Shown here piece after piece: positions 1 through 5,362 of a stretch of 5,362 nt of DNA. Every line of letters starts with the position of its first letter. The stretch's first letter is position 1. The stretch is from Planctomycetaceae bacterium (GTDB lineage Bacteria > Planctomycetota > Planctomycetia > Pirellulales > UBA1268). The DNA lies in assembly GCA_018694455.1 (NCBI GenBank), contig JABHNP010000357.1:1-5362 (forward strand). The letters run 5' to 3'. Made by a program: the position numbers and the translations under genes. The notes below the pieces were generated by a model that worked only from the letters and a program-made list of their open reading frames with translations, was not told the origin of the DNA and did not search any database.

Positions 1-1026
1 CATGTTCGCCTTATTGAAGACACGAGTTCTGATGCCATACGGTACCGACAAACATTTGAAGAGCTTTTTGAGGCACTCGTACCTGTGCCTGCGCTGATAC
101 CGCAGCACACACCAGATGCAAAACAAGGAAACTATGCAAATCAGCTTCTCTCTGATCTGACAAACACATTGAAATGGGCTCATGACCGGCGGCTCCCTAT
201 GCGAGGGCACACGCTTGTCTGGGGAAACCTGCAACCATGGAGCAATGCTTTTGTTGCAGCCAATAAACCAAAACAAATTCTCTCCTCTATACGAGAGCAT
301 GAGAAATATGTTTTAGACAAAACGAAAGATGTCATTCATGAGTGGGATGCTATTAATCATCCTATTCGATTCCAAAAAGATCTTCGTGATGTTTTTGGAG
401 CTTCGATCTATTCAGAACTCCTTGCCGAACAGCGGACGATGACATCTGCAAAACTGATAATAAATGAAGCACTCTTTGATAATGACCGAGAAGAACGTTT
501 TTTTCAATTCATGAAGAAGTTTCAAAACCAGTCACCATCCAAAGCCGATGGCATTGGCTTTCAAAGTCACTTTTCAACAAATAACCTCCGCGGTATGGAA
601 GACCTCTGGAGGCGATACGAACGATTTGCACCACTTGTCGATCGACTTGTTGTGACTGAATACGACTTTGTATGTAATGACGACAAACTTCATGCGGATT
701 ATCTACGTGACATCCTCACGTTGTCATTCAGCCACCCGAAAATGACTGGCTTCATCAATTGGGGATTCTGGGCTGGCTATCACTGGAAACCTGAAGGCAC
801 ATTGATTCGAAAAGACTGGGCTGAAAGACCTGCCCTTAACATCTGGCGTGACCTTGTGCATGAAACATGGTCAACGAATCTTGATCGACAGACCGATGCC
901 AAGGGCCAGGTGAAAACAAAAGCATTCTTTGGTGACTATGAAATTACGGTCTCCGTTGAAGGTAAGACTCTCACAGAGACCTGGGCCCATACAGCTCAAA
1001 GCGGACCACTACTATTGGAATTGTGA
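1..1026 (+). CDS. GH10-like glycosidase (endo-1,4-beta-xylanase family), 5' truncated; acid/base Glu replaced by His
   Basis: The frame is open from base 1 (341 residues visible), so the true start lies left of the window. A GTG at 85 is an internal Val codon. Numbered from base 1, the landmarks run in GH10 order: RGHTLVW at 68-74, EWDAINHP at 114-121 (the family's WDVVNE acid/base motif), GIGFQSHF at 184-191, the nucleophile motif VTEYD with Glu220, then a GFWAGYHW segment near the barrel end. The last ~45 residues (DAKGQ... FFGDYEITV) match the short C-terminal domain I associate with planctomycete GH10 proteins. The family hydrolyses beta-1,4-xylan by a retaining mechanism using two Glu residues. 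Here Glu220 is kept, but the acid/base position is His120 (CAT at 358-360). The usual His after LVW is also absent (Gly75), and the N-terminal ENxxKW strand is not recognisable. The fold assignment is firm. Ordinary xylanase activity is doubtful; binding or altered catalysis is possible. Confidence 0.85.
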   Translation, partial: HVRLIEDTSSDAIRYRQTFEELFEALVPVPALIPQHTPDAKQGNYANQLLSDLTNTLKWAHDRRLPMRGHTLVWGNLQPWSNAFVAANKPKQILSSIREHEKYVLDKTKDVIHEWDAINHPIRFQKDLRDVFGASIYSELLAEQRTMTSAKLIINEALFDNDREERFFQFMKKFQNQSPSKADGIGFQSHFSTNNLRGMEDLWRRYERFAPLVDRLVVTEYDFVCNDDKLHADYLRDILTLSFSHPKMTGFINWGFWAGYHWKPEGTLIRKDWAERPALNIWRDLVHETWSTNLDRQTDAKGQVKTKAFFGDYEITVSVEGKTLTETWAHTAQSGPLLLEL

Positions 1027-1050
1027 AAGACACAACGGCTGGAATAACAG

Positions 1051-1155
1051 ATGTACTTTCTTGTGCTTTTTACTTTCTTGGGCTCTTTTAATAGCACTTT
1101 TATGACTACGATAATGACCGCAACTTCTTTCCCAATCAGGCGTTTCATACCTTAG
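1051..1155 (+). other. Doubtful 34-residue hydrophobic small ORF in the spacer
   Basis: An ATG at 1051 opens 34 codons ending in TAG at 1153-1155. The product begins MYFLVLFTFLGSF, which is strongly hydrophobic, and ends with a basic stretch (FPIRRF). A weak GGA lies 7 bases before the ATG. Its hydrophobic first half is produced largely by the T-rich duplicated unit at 1054-1089, so the resemblance to a membrane segment may be only composition. No family is recognised. The rest of the spacer (1027-1221) holds a GATAAT hexamer at 1110-1115 without a convincing -35 partner, and no terminator. Confidence 0.15.
1054..1089 (+). repeat. Imperfect tandem duplication, 17-19 bp unit
   Basis: The 10-mer TACTTTCTTG occurs at 1054-1063 and again at 1071-1080. 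The bases after it are also alike (TGCTTTT versus GGCTCTTTT), so the two copies abut as a near-tandem duplication. It lies in the 195-bp spacer after the GH10-like gene. It is T-rich and could be replication slippage. No hairpin or terminator is formed by it. Confidence 0.5.
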
Positions 1156-1210
1156 TACCTTCTGCATTCTGATTACATCTATTCGTATTCTCCGTTGGTC
1201 AAATTTTCTT

Positions 1211-1215
1211 AGGAG
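1211..1215 (+). promoter_or_regulatory. Shine-Dalgarno site AGGAG deciding a GTG start
   Basis: AGGAG lies 6 bases before GTG 1222. An ATG at 1220 is in another frame and reaches a stop after about 30 codons, so the site supports the GTG start of the membrane protein gene. It is the only full-length gene in the window with a clear, well-placed site. Confidence 0.75.
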
Positions 1216-1221
1216 TAAGAT

Positions 1222-2019
1222 GTGGCTCGTTCCTCAAAAACTCGCACCTCAATTCGTGACGCTGTTCGCAGGCATCCAAACAAAGGTTCTGGTCGAAAGT
1301 GGCTTCAGCGCATAATCGCTGTAAGTACGTGTCTTCTACTCCTGATATTTTTCGCTAGCTGGTGGGCAGGTGCATTCACTGAGCCTGAGGTTGTTGCAGA
1401 GATTCATACAATGGTTGATGAGGAGGTCGCATATCTGGCCAAAGTCGCCCGAAATGAAATTCCTTATGGCTCATCAGATCGTGACATGGGTGAATGGTTT
1501 CAGAAATTTCGGGATGTACCAGAACAATATCGTGGTCAGATTCGCCAAGATATGGGTCGACTTTTTGCTGCTCGTGAACGGGCTGCAACCCAATCATATT
1601 TCGCATTACCGCAGAACAAGCGACAGGCAGAAATGGATCGACGGATCCAAGCTGAAGAAGCTCGCAGTAAAGAGCGTCGCGAGCGATGGGCTGCGGAACG
1701 AGCCGCTCGTGAAAAAGCCGATACGAACAGACAACCTTCATCACAGAATGAACAAACTGCCGGCGGACAAGAGAGTCGACGCGGTGGACAGGATGCGAAT
1801 CGGGAGGCTGGTCAAGGACGTCGTGGTCCACCACGAACAGAAGATACCCGAAACGATTGGATGAAACGACGCCTCGATAACTCATCACCAGATGAAAGAG
1901 CGCGTCGAACTGAATATCGGCGAGCCATGACCGAACGCCGTGAACAGTTGGGAATCGAACCAGGCCGAGGTGGCGGACCTCCTGGGCGCCGTGGCCCACC
2001 TGGTGGACGACCTACTTAA
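1222..2019 (+). CDS. Single-pass membrane protein with Arg-rich coiled-coil and Gly/Pro/Arg tail, function unknown
   Basis: The product has 265 residues. Residues 1-30 are basic (RRHPNKGSGRKWLQR) and are followed by one hydrophobic helix at about 31-52, so the N-terminus should stay in the cytoplasm and the rest lie outside the membrane. Residues 53-120 form a folded-looking, mostly helical part. Next comes the segment YFALPQNKRQAEMDRRI (126-142), then a charged Arg/Glu/Ala coiled-coil to about 166, a Gln/Gly/Arg linker (167-205), a second conserved-looking block (RLDNSSPDERARR, 217-229) and a low-complexity tail of GGPP and RRGPP repeats. From memory, the FxLPxxxR and TPxERAxxxxYRRAM patterns recur in planctomycete proteins of unknown function; I cannot assign a role. 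Two long overlapping open frames here (1370-1864 on + and 1376-1999 on -) are shadows of its Arg-rich codons. Confidence 0.85.
   Translation: MARSSKTRTSIRDAVRRHPNKGSGRKWLQRIIAVSTCLLLLIFFASWWAGAFTEPEVVAEIHTMVDEEVAYLAKVARNEIPYGSSDRDMGEWFQKFRDVPEQYRGQIRQDMGRLFAARERAATQSYFALPQNKRQAEMDRRIQAEEARSKERRERWAAERAAREKADTNRQPSSQNEQTAGGQESRRGGQDANREAGQGRRGPPRTEDTRNDWMKRRLDNSSPDERARRTEYRRAMTERREQLGIEPGRGGGPPGRRGPPGGRPT
1960..2006 (+). repeat. Cluster of GC-rich inverted repeats in the 3' end of the coding region
   Basis: CCAGG (1960-1964) pairs with CCTGG (1981-1985), and inside it AGGT (1968-1971) pairs with ACCT (1977-1980). Just downstream, CCACC (1996-2000) and GGTGG (2002-2006) flank a single T, and GTGG (1991-1994) can pair with CCAC (1996-1999). 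They coincide with codons for the Gly/Pro/Arg repeat tail, so protein composition may fully explain them. No T-tract follows directly. Confidence 0.35.
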
Positions 2020-2053
2020 AAGTTTGGCTTTTCTTATAAAATCTGGAATATCC

Positions 2054-2080
2054 AACAGAAGCGAATGAACCGCTTTCGTT
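2054..2080 (+). other. Imperfect stem-loop in the 126-bp spacer before the nuclease gene
   Basis: AACAGAAGCG (2054-2063) pairs with CGCTTTCGTT (2071-2080) with one mismatch and one G-T pair around a 7-base loop. A weaker TACGT/ACGTA pair (2083-2087 and 2095-2099) follows. No U-tract comes after either stem, so this is not a standard intrinsic terminator. It may be a 3'-end stabilising hairpin or chance. Confidence 0.25.
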
Positions 2081-2145
2081 ACTACGTATAAAAAACGTAT
2101 CATAGAGGGTGTGCTCGATGTATTCTTTTCTTTGATACAGGTCGT

Positions 2146-2661
2146 ATGTATTCCAAGGTCTTTAAATTATTCTGGACATTGGCTCTTCTTATTCCAATAC
2201 TTGCGGTTGGTGAGTGTCGTCGTCAGCAAGACACTCGTTCTCTGGATGACGCAACGTGGAACATACGAAAAGTACATGACGGTGATACTGTGACGGTTGC
2301 TGATGAAAACGGCCACGTTGAGAAGATTCGCCTCGCGGATATTGATGCTCCAGAGTACCGGCAGCCTTATGGACAAATCGCTCGTGATAGACTGTCGCAA
2401 AAGTTAGATCATGTTCCATTTCAAGTAAAATCACGTGGCCGTGATCAGTACGATCGACTCCTCGCGACGCTCTGGGTAGATGGTCGAAGCATCAATCGTG
2501 AGCTGGTTGCCGAGGGACTCGCCTGGGTCTTTGACCGATATTCGCCCCCTGCTGATCTCCTCACAGCGCAGGAGCAAGCAAAAAAGGCTCAAATTGGCCT
2601 CTGGGGGGCCTCGAATCCTATTCGTCCCGCCACGTGGCGAGCGACTCATCCCCGACAATAA
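2146..2661 (+). CDS. Exported or membrane-tethered thermonuclease-like protein (SNase fold)
   Basis: The product has 171 residues, close to the usual length for a small SNase with an export signal. Residues 1-22 hold a basic start and a hydrophobic core (LFWTLALLIPILAVG), a signal peptide or uncleaved anchor. The Cys at 24 follows VGE, and Glu at -1 argues against a lipobox. The SNase domain spans about 38-155. All catalytic positions of staphylococcal nuclease have counterparts: Asp47 in HDGDTV (D21), Arg62 in IRLADIDAPE (R35), Asp67 (D40), Glu70 (E43) and Arg104 in YDRLLA (R87). The family cleaves DNA and RNA with Ca2+, so an active envelope or extracellular nuclease is expected, for nutrient scavenging or DNA turnover. 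The ATG at 2146 is chosen because the signal peptide begins there; only a weak CAGG (2138-2141) precedes it. Neighbours give no pathway link. Confidence 0.9.
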   Translation: MYSKVFKLFWTLALLIPILAVGECRRQQDTRSLDDATWNIRKVHDGDTVTVADENGHVEKIRLADIDAPEYRQPYGQIARDRLSQKLDHVPFQVKSRGRDQYDRLLATLWVDGRSINRELVAEGLAWVFDRYSPPADLLTAQEQAKKAQIGLWGASNPIRPATWRATHPRQ

Positions 2662-2679
2662 TATGACTCGTGACGATGA

Positions 2680-2699
2680 CTTATGCAGGTCGTAAGGAG
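2680..2699 (+). promoter_or_regulatory. Orphan Shine-Dalgarno AAGGAG overlapped by a small hairpin
   Basis: AAGGAG at 2694-2699 is a strong ribosome site, but it lies 52 bases before ATG 2752 of the synthase gene. CTTATG (2680-2685) can pair with CGTAAG (2691-2696), one pair being G-T, around a 5-base loop. This would partly cover the site. The nearest usable start is TTG at 2705 (5-base spacing), opening a 33-codon frame that ends in TAG at 2804-2806, out of frame with the synthase gene. It could be a translated leader that couples to the synthase start, or chance. TTGACA at 2720-2725 has no matching -10. Confidence 0.3.
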
Positions 2700-2751
2700 T
2701 TGATTTGAGTTCTTTTTTGTTGACATCCGATATCCTAATGCTGGCCAAATT

Positions 2752-4020
2752 ATGCGAAATACACCGGATGTTGTCATTACTGGCGTTGGAGTCATCAGTC
2801 CTATAGGCATTGGGACTGATGCTTTTTGGCACGCGCTGCTCGAAGGCGAAAGTGGTATCCGACCGATCGATCTTTTTGACGCAGACGGTCTAACTGTTCG
2901 TTTTGGTGGACAGGTTCCAAGTTTTGATCCAAAGCTCTACGTAAGGCCTCGAAAAAGCTTGAAGGTAATGAGCCGGGATATCCAATTCGGTTTTGCGGCT
3001 GCAGACCTGGCGATAGCAGACGCTGGCATATCAAGTGACAAACTTGATCCGGAGCGTTTCGGAGTCGTCTTTGGCAACGAAATGATCTATGCCGATCTTG
3101 ATGATCTTGAAACAACCTATCGCCGTGCCAAAACAAGTGCTGGTACATTCTCTTACAAACATTGGGCAGAAGCGATCCACGAGGAATTGCAGCCACTCTG
3201 GCTCCTGAAACACCTGCCAAACATGACAGCATCGCATATTGCGATTGCCCAGGATGCTCGGGGTCCGAATAACACCATTGTTCTTGGTGATGTCTCAAGT
3301 TTGCTAGCTGTTTCGGAAGCTGCAAGTGTTATTCAGAGAGGCTGGGCTGACATCATGTTGGCCGGTGGTACTGGAAGTCGATTACATCCAACGGCACTTG
3401 TTGCACGAGGAAACGCCGTACTTTCAAAACGAAACCATGACTTTGGAGCTGCTTGCCGACCTTTCGACTTGCATCGAGATGGTCTTGTGAATGGCGAAGG
3501 TGCTGCTGTGCTTGTCCTTGAATCAAGAGAACATGCCGAAAAACGAGGCGGTCACATCCGCAGTCGAATTCTCGCGACCGCTGCATGTTGTGAACCGCGA
3601 AAGCAGGAGAATCTTCCAACTGGACGTGGTGTTGAAATGGCGTTGCGGAATGTACTCCGTCAATCCGGCCTGAATAGTGAGACACTTGGTCACATTAACG
3701 CCCATGGCCTGAGCACAGGCCCGATGGATCGCGCTGAGGCACAGGCTATTGCAGCTGTTGTTGGCAACACACCTGTCACTGCACCAAAGGGAAACTTTGG
3801 GCATGCGGGTGCCGGGAGTGGTCTCCTTGAATTAGCAGCGAGTGTTCTTGCAGTTGAATCAGGCTCGATTCCTCAGACACGAAACTACAAAACTCCTGAC
3901 CCAGCATGCCCAGTCCAGGTCATTCATGACAAGCCAATGACAGGGCGACCACGCACTGCAATTTCTCTTAATTTTAGCACGATGGGACAGGCCTCTGTCG
4001 TGGCGATAGCCGCCGACTGA
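2752..4020 (+). CDS. Beta-ketoacyl-ACP synthase (FabF-like) homologue lacking the active-site Cys
   Basis: The product has 422 residues, the usual FabF length. The N-terminus reads VVITGVGVISPIG (7-19), so ATG 2752 fits the family; the frame upstream has no start codon and meets a stop at 2701-2703. There is no nearby Shine-Dalgarno. Ungapped alignment by eye to E. coli FabF puts GPNNTIVLGDVSS (171-183) against its GPSISIATACTSG, so Asp180 (GAT, 3289-3291) replaces the nucleophilic Cys163. The other catalytic residues remain: His318 in NAHGLST, Lys346 and His351 in PKGNFGH. The C-terminal gating loop (GFGGTN in FabF) is altered to STMGQAS. Normal family members condense acyl and malonyl thioesters in fatty-acid or polyketide synthesis. 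Without Cys, acyl transfer is not expected. Possible roles are malonyl decarboxylation (as in KSQ domains), a chain-length-factor-like partner of a true synthase, or a binding function. No ACP or second synthase is present here. Confidence 0.9.
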   Translation: MRNTPDVVITGVGVISPIGIGTDAFWHALLEGESGIRPIDLFDADGLTVRFGGQVPSFDPKLYVRPRKSLKVMSRDIQFGFAAADLAIADAGISSDKLDPERFGVVFGNEMIYADLDDLETTYRRAKTSAGTFSYKHWAEAIHEELQPLWLLKHLPNMTASHIAIAQDARGPNNTIVLGDVSSLLAVSEAASVIQRGWADIMLAGGTGSRLHPTALVARGNAVLSKRNHDFGAACRPFDLHRDGLVNGEGAAVLVLESREHAEKRGGHIRSRILATAACCEPRKQENLPTGRGVEMALRNVLRQSGLNSETLGHINAHGLSTGPMDRAEAQAIAAVVGNTPVTAPKGNFGHAGAGSGLLELAASVLAVESGSIPQTRNYKTPDPACPVQVIHDKPMTGRPRTAISLNFSTMGQASVVAIAAD

Positions 4021-4042
4021 CACGTGCTCCACCTCTGTGCTG

Positions 4043-4165
4043 ATGCTTTCGTACAGTGTTGTGCAAACCATCCTGATCCTTTTTAGTGCATCCGAACCAA
4101 CCGTCATAATCGTCAATCTACGTTCTCTATTGAATCAGCAAACTCGTCCGGTCGATCTCATCTAA
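4043..4165 (+). other. Doubtful 40-residue small ORF in the 184-bp spacer after the synthase gene
   Basis: ATG 4043 opens 40 codons ending in TAA at 4163-4165, in the same frame as the next gene at 4205. The product begins MLSYSVVQTILILFSASEP, moderately hydrophobic. There is no Shine-Dalgarno and no recognised family. The spacer 4021-4204 otherwise shows no terminator, convincing promoter or repeat. Confidence 0.12.
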
Positions 4166-4204
4166 TGGAAAATAACTCCCACTCCCACATGCGGAATACT
4201 TCTT

Positions 4205-4480
4205 GTGAGACGTCACACAATTTTACTCGTTGGTTTACTTGTCTTTTTAGTTGGCATCCAGTTTCGGATGGTCGAATCATTTACCTTGAGTGACTTTTCA
4301 AGCCGAGTCGTATCATCACAAATTGCGTCAGATAAAGCAGTCACACCAAATGTCTGGCAAGCGACAGCAAGCCGAAAAGTTGTCTCACCGCCACGATGGC
4401 TCGGACTCGCACTCATGTCAGTGGGTGCCGTGTTGACTCTTCGAAGCATGAAGCCACCAAAGCTTGGATTCAACAGCTAA
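4205..4480 (+). CDS. Small two-helix membrane protein, function unknown
   Basis: The product has 91 residues. The first helix covers about 5-20 (TILLVGLLVFLVGIQF) and the second about 65-79 (WLGLALMSVGAVLTL). Both ends carry positive charge (RRH at the start; R80, K83, K86 after helix 2), so both termini should be cytoplasmic with a loop of about 44 residues (21-64) outside. GTG 4205 is taken as the start: it places the basic residues directly before helix 1, and the frame upstream has no start codon before a stop at 4163-4165. No ribosome site is visible. From memory, small proteins with a VGLLVFxxGxQFRxVxSF opening and a second C-terminal helix occur in planctomycetes, which supports it as a real gene. 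Its stop overlaps the first bases of the decayed gene that follows. I cannot assign a function. Confidence 0.7.
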   Translation: MRRHTILLVGLLVFLVGIQFRMVESFTLSDFSSRVVSSQIASDKAVTPNVWQATASRKVVSPPRWLGLALMSVGAVLTLRSMKPPKLGFNS

Positions 4481-4481
4481 T

Positions 4482-5130
4482 GTGAATGCACAACTGCGTC
4501 AGGCATTCACGACAATAGATCTTCGAGATGCCTCTCTCGACCCTGAAGCGTCATCACCCTGAGTACCTATTCTTTTGCGAAGCCCTGACGAAGTGGTCTC
4601 CTGATAAAGACAGGTCGTTTCGGCCTTACGCAACCGGTGATCCAGTAGTGTACGAGTGGTTCCAAGATCTCCAGGAAAAGTATGGTGATCTTAATCCGAC
4701 CAATTACTTCAGCGTGAATAAAAAATGAATATCTAAAACTAGTACAAATCAGGGAATGCATATGGGGAACCATATTGCTCTTCTGGGGGCCACGTGTAAA
4801 AAAATGAATGTCGATGCCATAGTGCGTTGGGACTGTTTAAAGACAGAGTGGTATCATCCTCCAGCGTATCCGACATATCTTTTCCATAACCCGCTTCGCA
4901 CAGCAGAAACAGTTGTCTTTGATCAACCAATAGAGTGAGATATCTATGATACGGTCAGCGGTCAATTTTTAGCTCATGGAATACGTGGTCCACACACGCT
5001 ACTAATAGATGCTGATCAGGCTGTTGTCCTCGTTCTTACACCACAAGGTGGTCACTGTAGAATAGAAGGCACAAAACTAATCGTCGATGACATTGTTGTT
5101 GACTATCGAATTGCACCCCAACGAGATTGA
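4482..5130 (+). pseudogene. 3' remnant of a larger gene (probably a secreted glycosidase-type protein) with two in-frame TGA stops
   Basis: One frame runs from 4519 to the TGA at 5128-5130 and is broken only by TGA at 4726-4728 and TGA at 4936-4938. The three pieces read as consecutive parts of one protein: SFRPYATGDPVVYEWF, then GNHIALLG... VRWDCLKTEW followed by YPTYLFHNPL, then DIYDTVSGQFLAHGI and ADQAVVLVLTP near the end. The alternation YPTYLxxNP, xYDxxSGxFLA, AVVLVLTP resembles the C-terminal end of long secreted bacterial proteins of glycosidase type, as I recall them; I cannot name the family. Upstream, another frame (4482-4562, starting GTG) gives QLRQAFTTIDLRDASLDPEA and may be the same gene before a frameshift near 4550-4560. 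The N-terminal bulk is missing, because the intact small membrane gene ends at 4480. TGA is an ordinary stop elsewhere in this window, so recoding is unlikely. Confidence 0.65.
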
Positions 5131-5140
5131 GAACTTCTGT

Positions 5141-5362
5141 ATGAAAACTATAGCTTTCATCTGCTGTACTCTTTGTGTTGTCATCAATCTTGATAGCGTT
5201 GCTGGAAAACAACCGATACAGACTGCACCAGCTCCTAATATTGTGTTCATTCTTGCCGATGACCTCGGGTGGCAAGATGTGGCCTGCTATGACATTGACG
5301 CTCCAAGCCCCATGGAAACCCCACATATTGATGCTCTTGCAAAAAAGGGAATCCAATTCTGG
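5141..5362 (+). CDS. Secreted sulfatase, N-terminal part only (runs off the right edge)
   Basis: The first 74 codons are present. Residues 1-21 form a signal peptide (Lys2, a hydrophobic core to about 17, then SVA before Gly22), so the protein should be exported. The mature part starts with the formylglycine-sulfatase hallmark APNIVFILADDLGW (31-44), where Asp40 and Asp41 are the metal ligands. It continues with TPHIDALAKKGIQF (60-73), the usual second strand-helix. The C-x-P-S-R/A-x-x-x formylglycine site falls beyond the window, so subtype and activity cannot be judged. The family removes sulfate from glycans or other esters; planctomycetes carry many such genes for algal polysaccharides. 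ATG 5141 is 10 bases after the remnant's stop, without a Shine-Dalgarno, and gives a complete signal peptide. Confidence 0.93.
   Translation, partial: MKTIAFICCTLCVVINLDSVAGKQPIQTAPAPNIVFILADDLGWQDVACYDIDAPSPMETPHIDALAKKGIQFW

Noticed and set aside
1087..1115. Promoter built on GATAAT at 1110-1115
   Set aside because: The hexamer 17 bases upstream is TTTAAT, a poor -35 match, in an AT-rich spacer where such hexamers are expected by chance.
1370..1864. 164-codon open frame on + inside the membrane protein gene
   Set aside because: It is another-frame shadow of the Arg-rich coding region, without domain signals. The 1222 frame has the Shine-Dalgarno site, the membrane helix and the family-like blocks.
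1376..1999. 207-codon open frame on the - strand
   Set aside because: It lies fully opposite the Arg-rich membrane protein gene. Its His/Arg/Val-rich product matches antisense reading of CGN and GAN codons, with no ribosome site or recognisable motif.
2018..2032. AAAAG/CTTTT hairpin just after the membrane protein stop as a terminator
   Set aside because: The stem is five A-T-rich pairs, and it lacks a GC stem and a following U-tract.
2801..3325. 174-codon open frame on the - strand
   Set aside because: It is antisense to the synthase gene, whose family motifs run right through it.
4001..4013. GGCG/CGCC inverted repeat at the synthase gene's end as a terminator
   Set aside because: It has four base pairs inside the coding sequence and no U-tract after it.
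4739..4930. 63-codon open frame on the - strand
   Set aside because: It is opposite the remnant, whose + frame gives YPTYLxxNP-type motifs continuing beyond the TGA. The - frame shows nothing recognisable.
4726..4938. Selenocysteine or TGA=Trp recoding of the two internal TGA codons
   Set aside because: TGA ends other genes here, TGG is used for Trp, and two Sec sites in one glycosidase-type C-terminus have no precedent known to me. The missing N-terminal part also points to decay.

Overview
The window reads as a stretch of a planctomycete chromosome, probably from a marine or aquatic Pirellula-like lineage or a close relative. This is an inference. It rests on a GH10-type glycosidase with the C-terminal extension I associate with planctomycete members, a secreted sulfatase starting at the right edge, an Arg/Gly/Pro-rich single-pass membrane protein of a type I recall only from planctomycetes, and the scarcity of Shine-Dalgarno sites. 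Every supportable gene lies on the + strand. I see no tRNA, rRNA, CRISPR array, insertion sequence or integrase.

Layout, left to right. (1) 1-1026: a 5'-truncated GH10-like glycosidase whose frame is open from base 1. (2) 1027-1221: a spacer with a short tandem duplication and a doubtful small hydrophobic ORF. (3) 1222-2019: a GTG-started membrane-anchored, Arg-rich coiled-coil protein with the only textbook Shine-Dalgarno site that precedes a full-length gene here. (4) 2146-2661: a small exported or membrane-tethered thermonuclease-like (SNase) protein with all five catalytic residues. (5) 2752-4020: a beta-ketoacyl-ACP synthase homologue in which the active-site Cys is Asp. (6) 4205-4480: a small two-helix membrane protein. 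(7) 4482-5130: the decayed 3' end of a larger gene, readable through two in-frame TGA codons. (8) 5141-5362: the first 74 codons of a secreted sulfatase.

How they fit together. The GH10-like protein, the gene remnant and the sulfatase look like parts of a polysaccharide-handling repertoire (sulfated glycan use is typical of planctomycetes), but no single operon is evident. Spacers of 90-195 bp separate most genes, and only the remnant and the sulfatase are tightly spaced (10 bp). The SNase, the synthase homologue and the two unrecognised membrane proteins have no obvious joint pathway.

The most interesting signals are two enzyme homologues, side by side in one window, that keep their fold motifs but have lost a key catalytic residue. 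The GH10-like protein has His where the acid/base Glu should be, and the ketosynthase has Asp where the nucleophilic Cys should be while keeping the Lys and both His residues. Each replacement needs at least two base changes from the canonical codon, so a single sequencing error cannot explain either. I do not see a clearly new multi-gene system.
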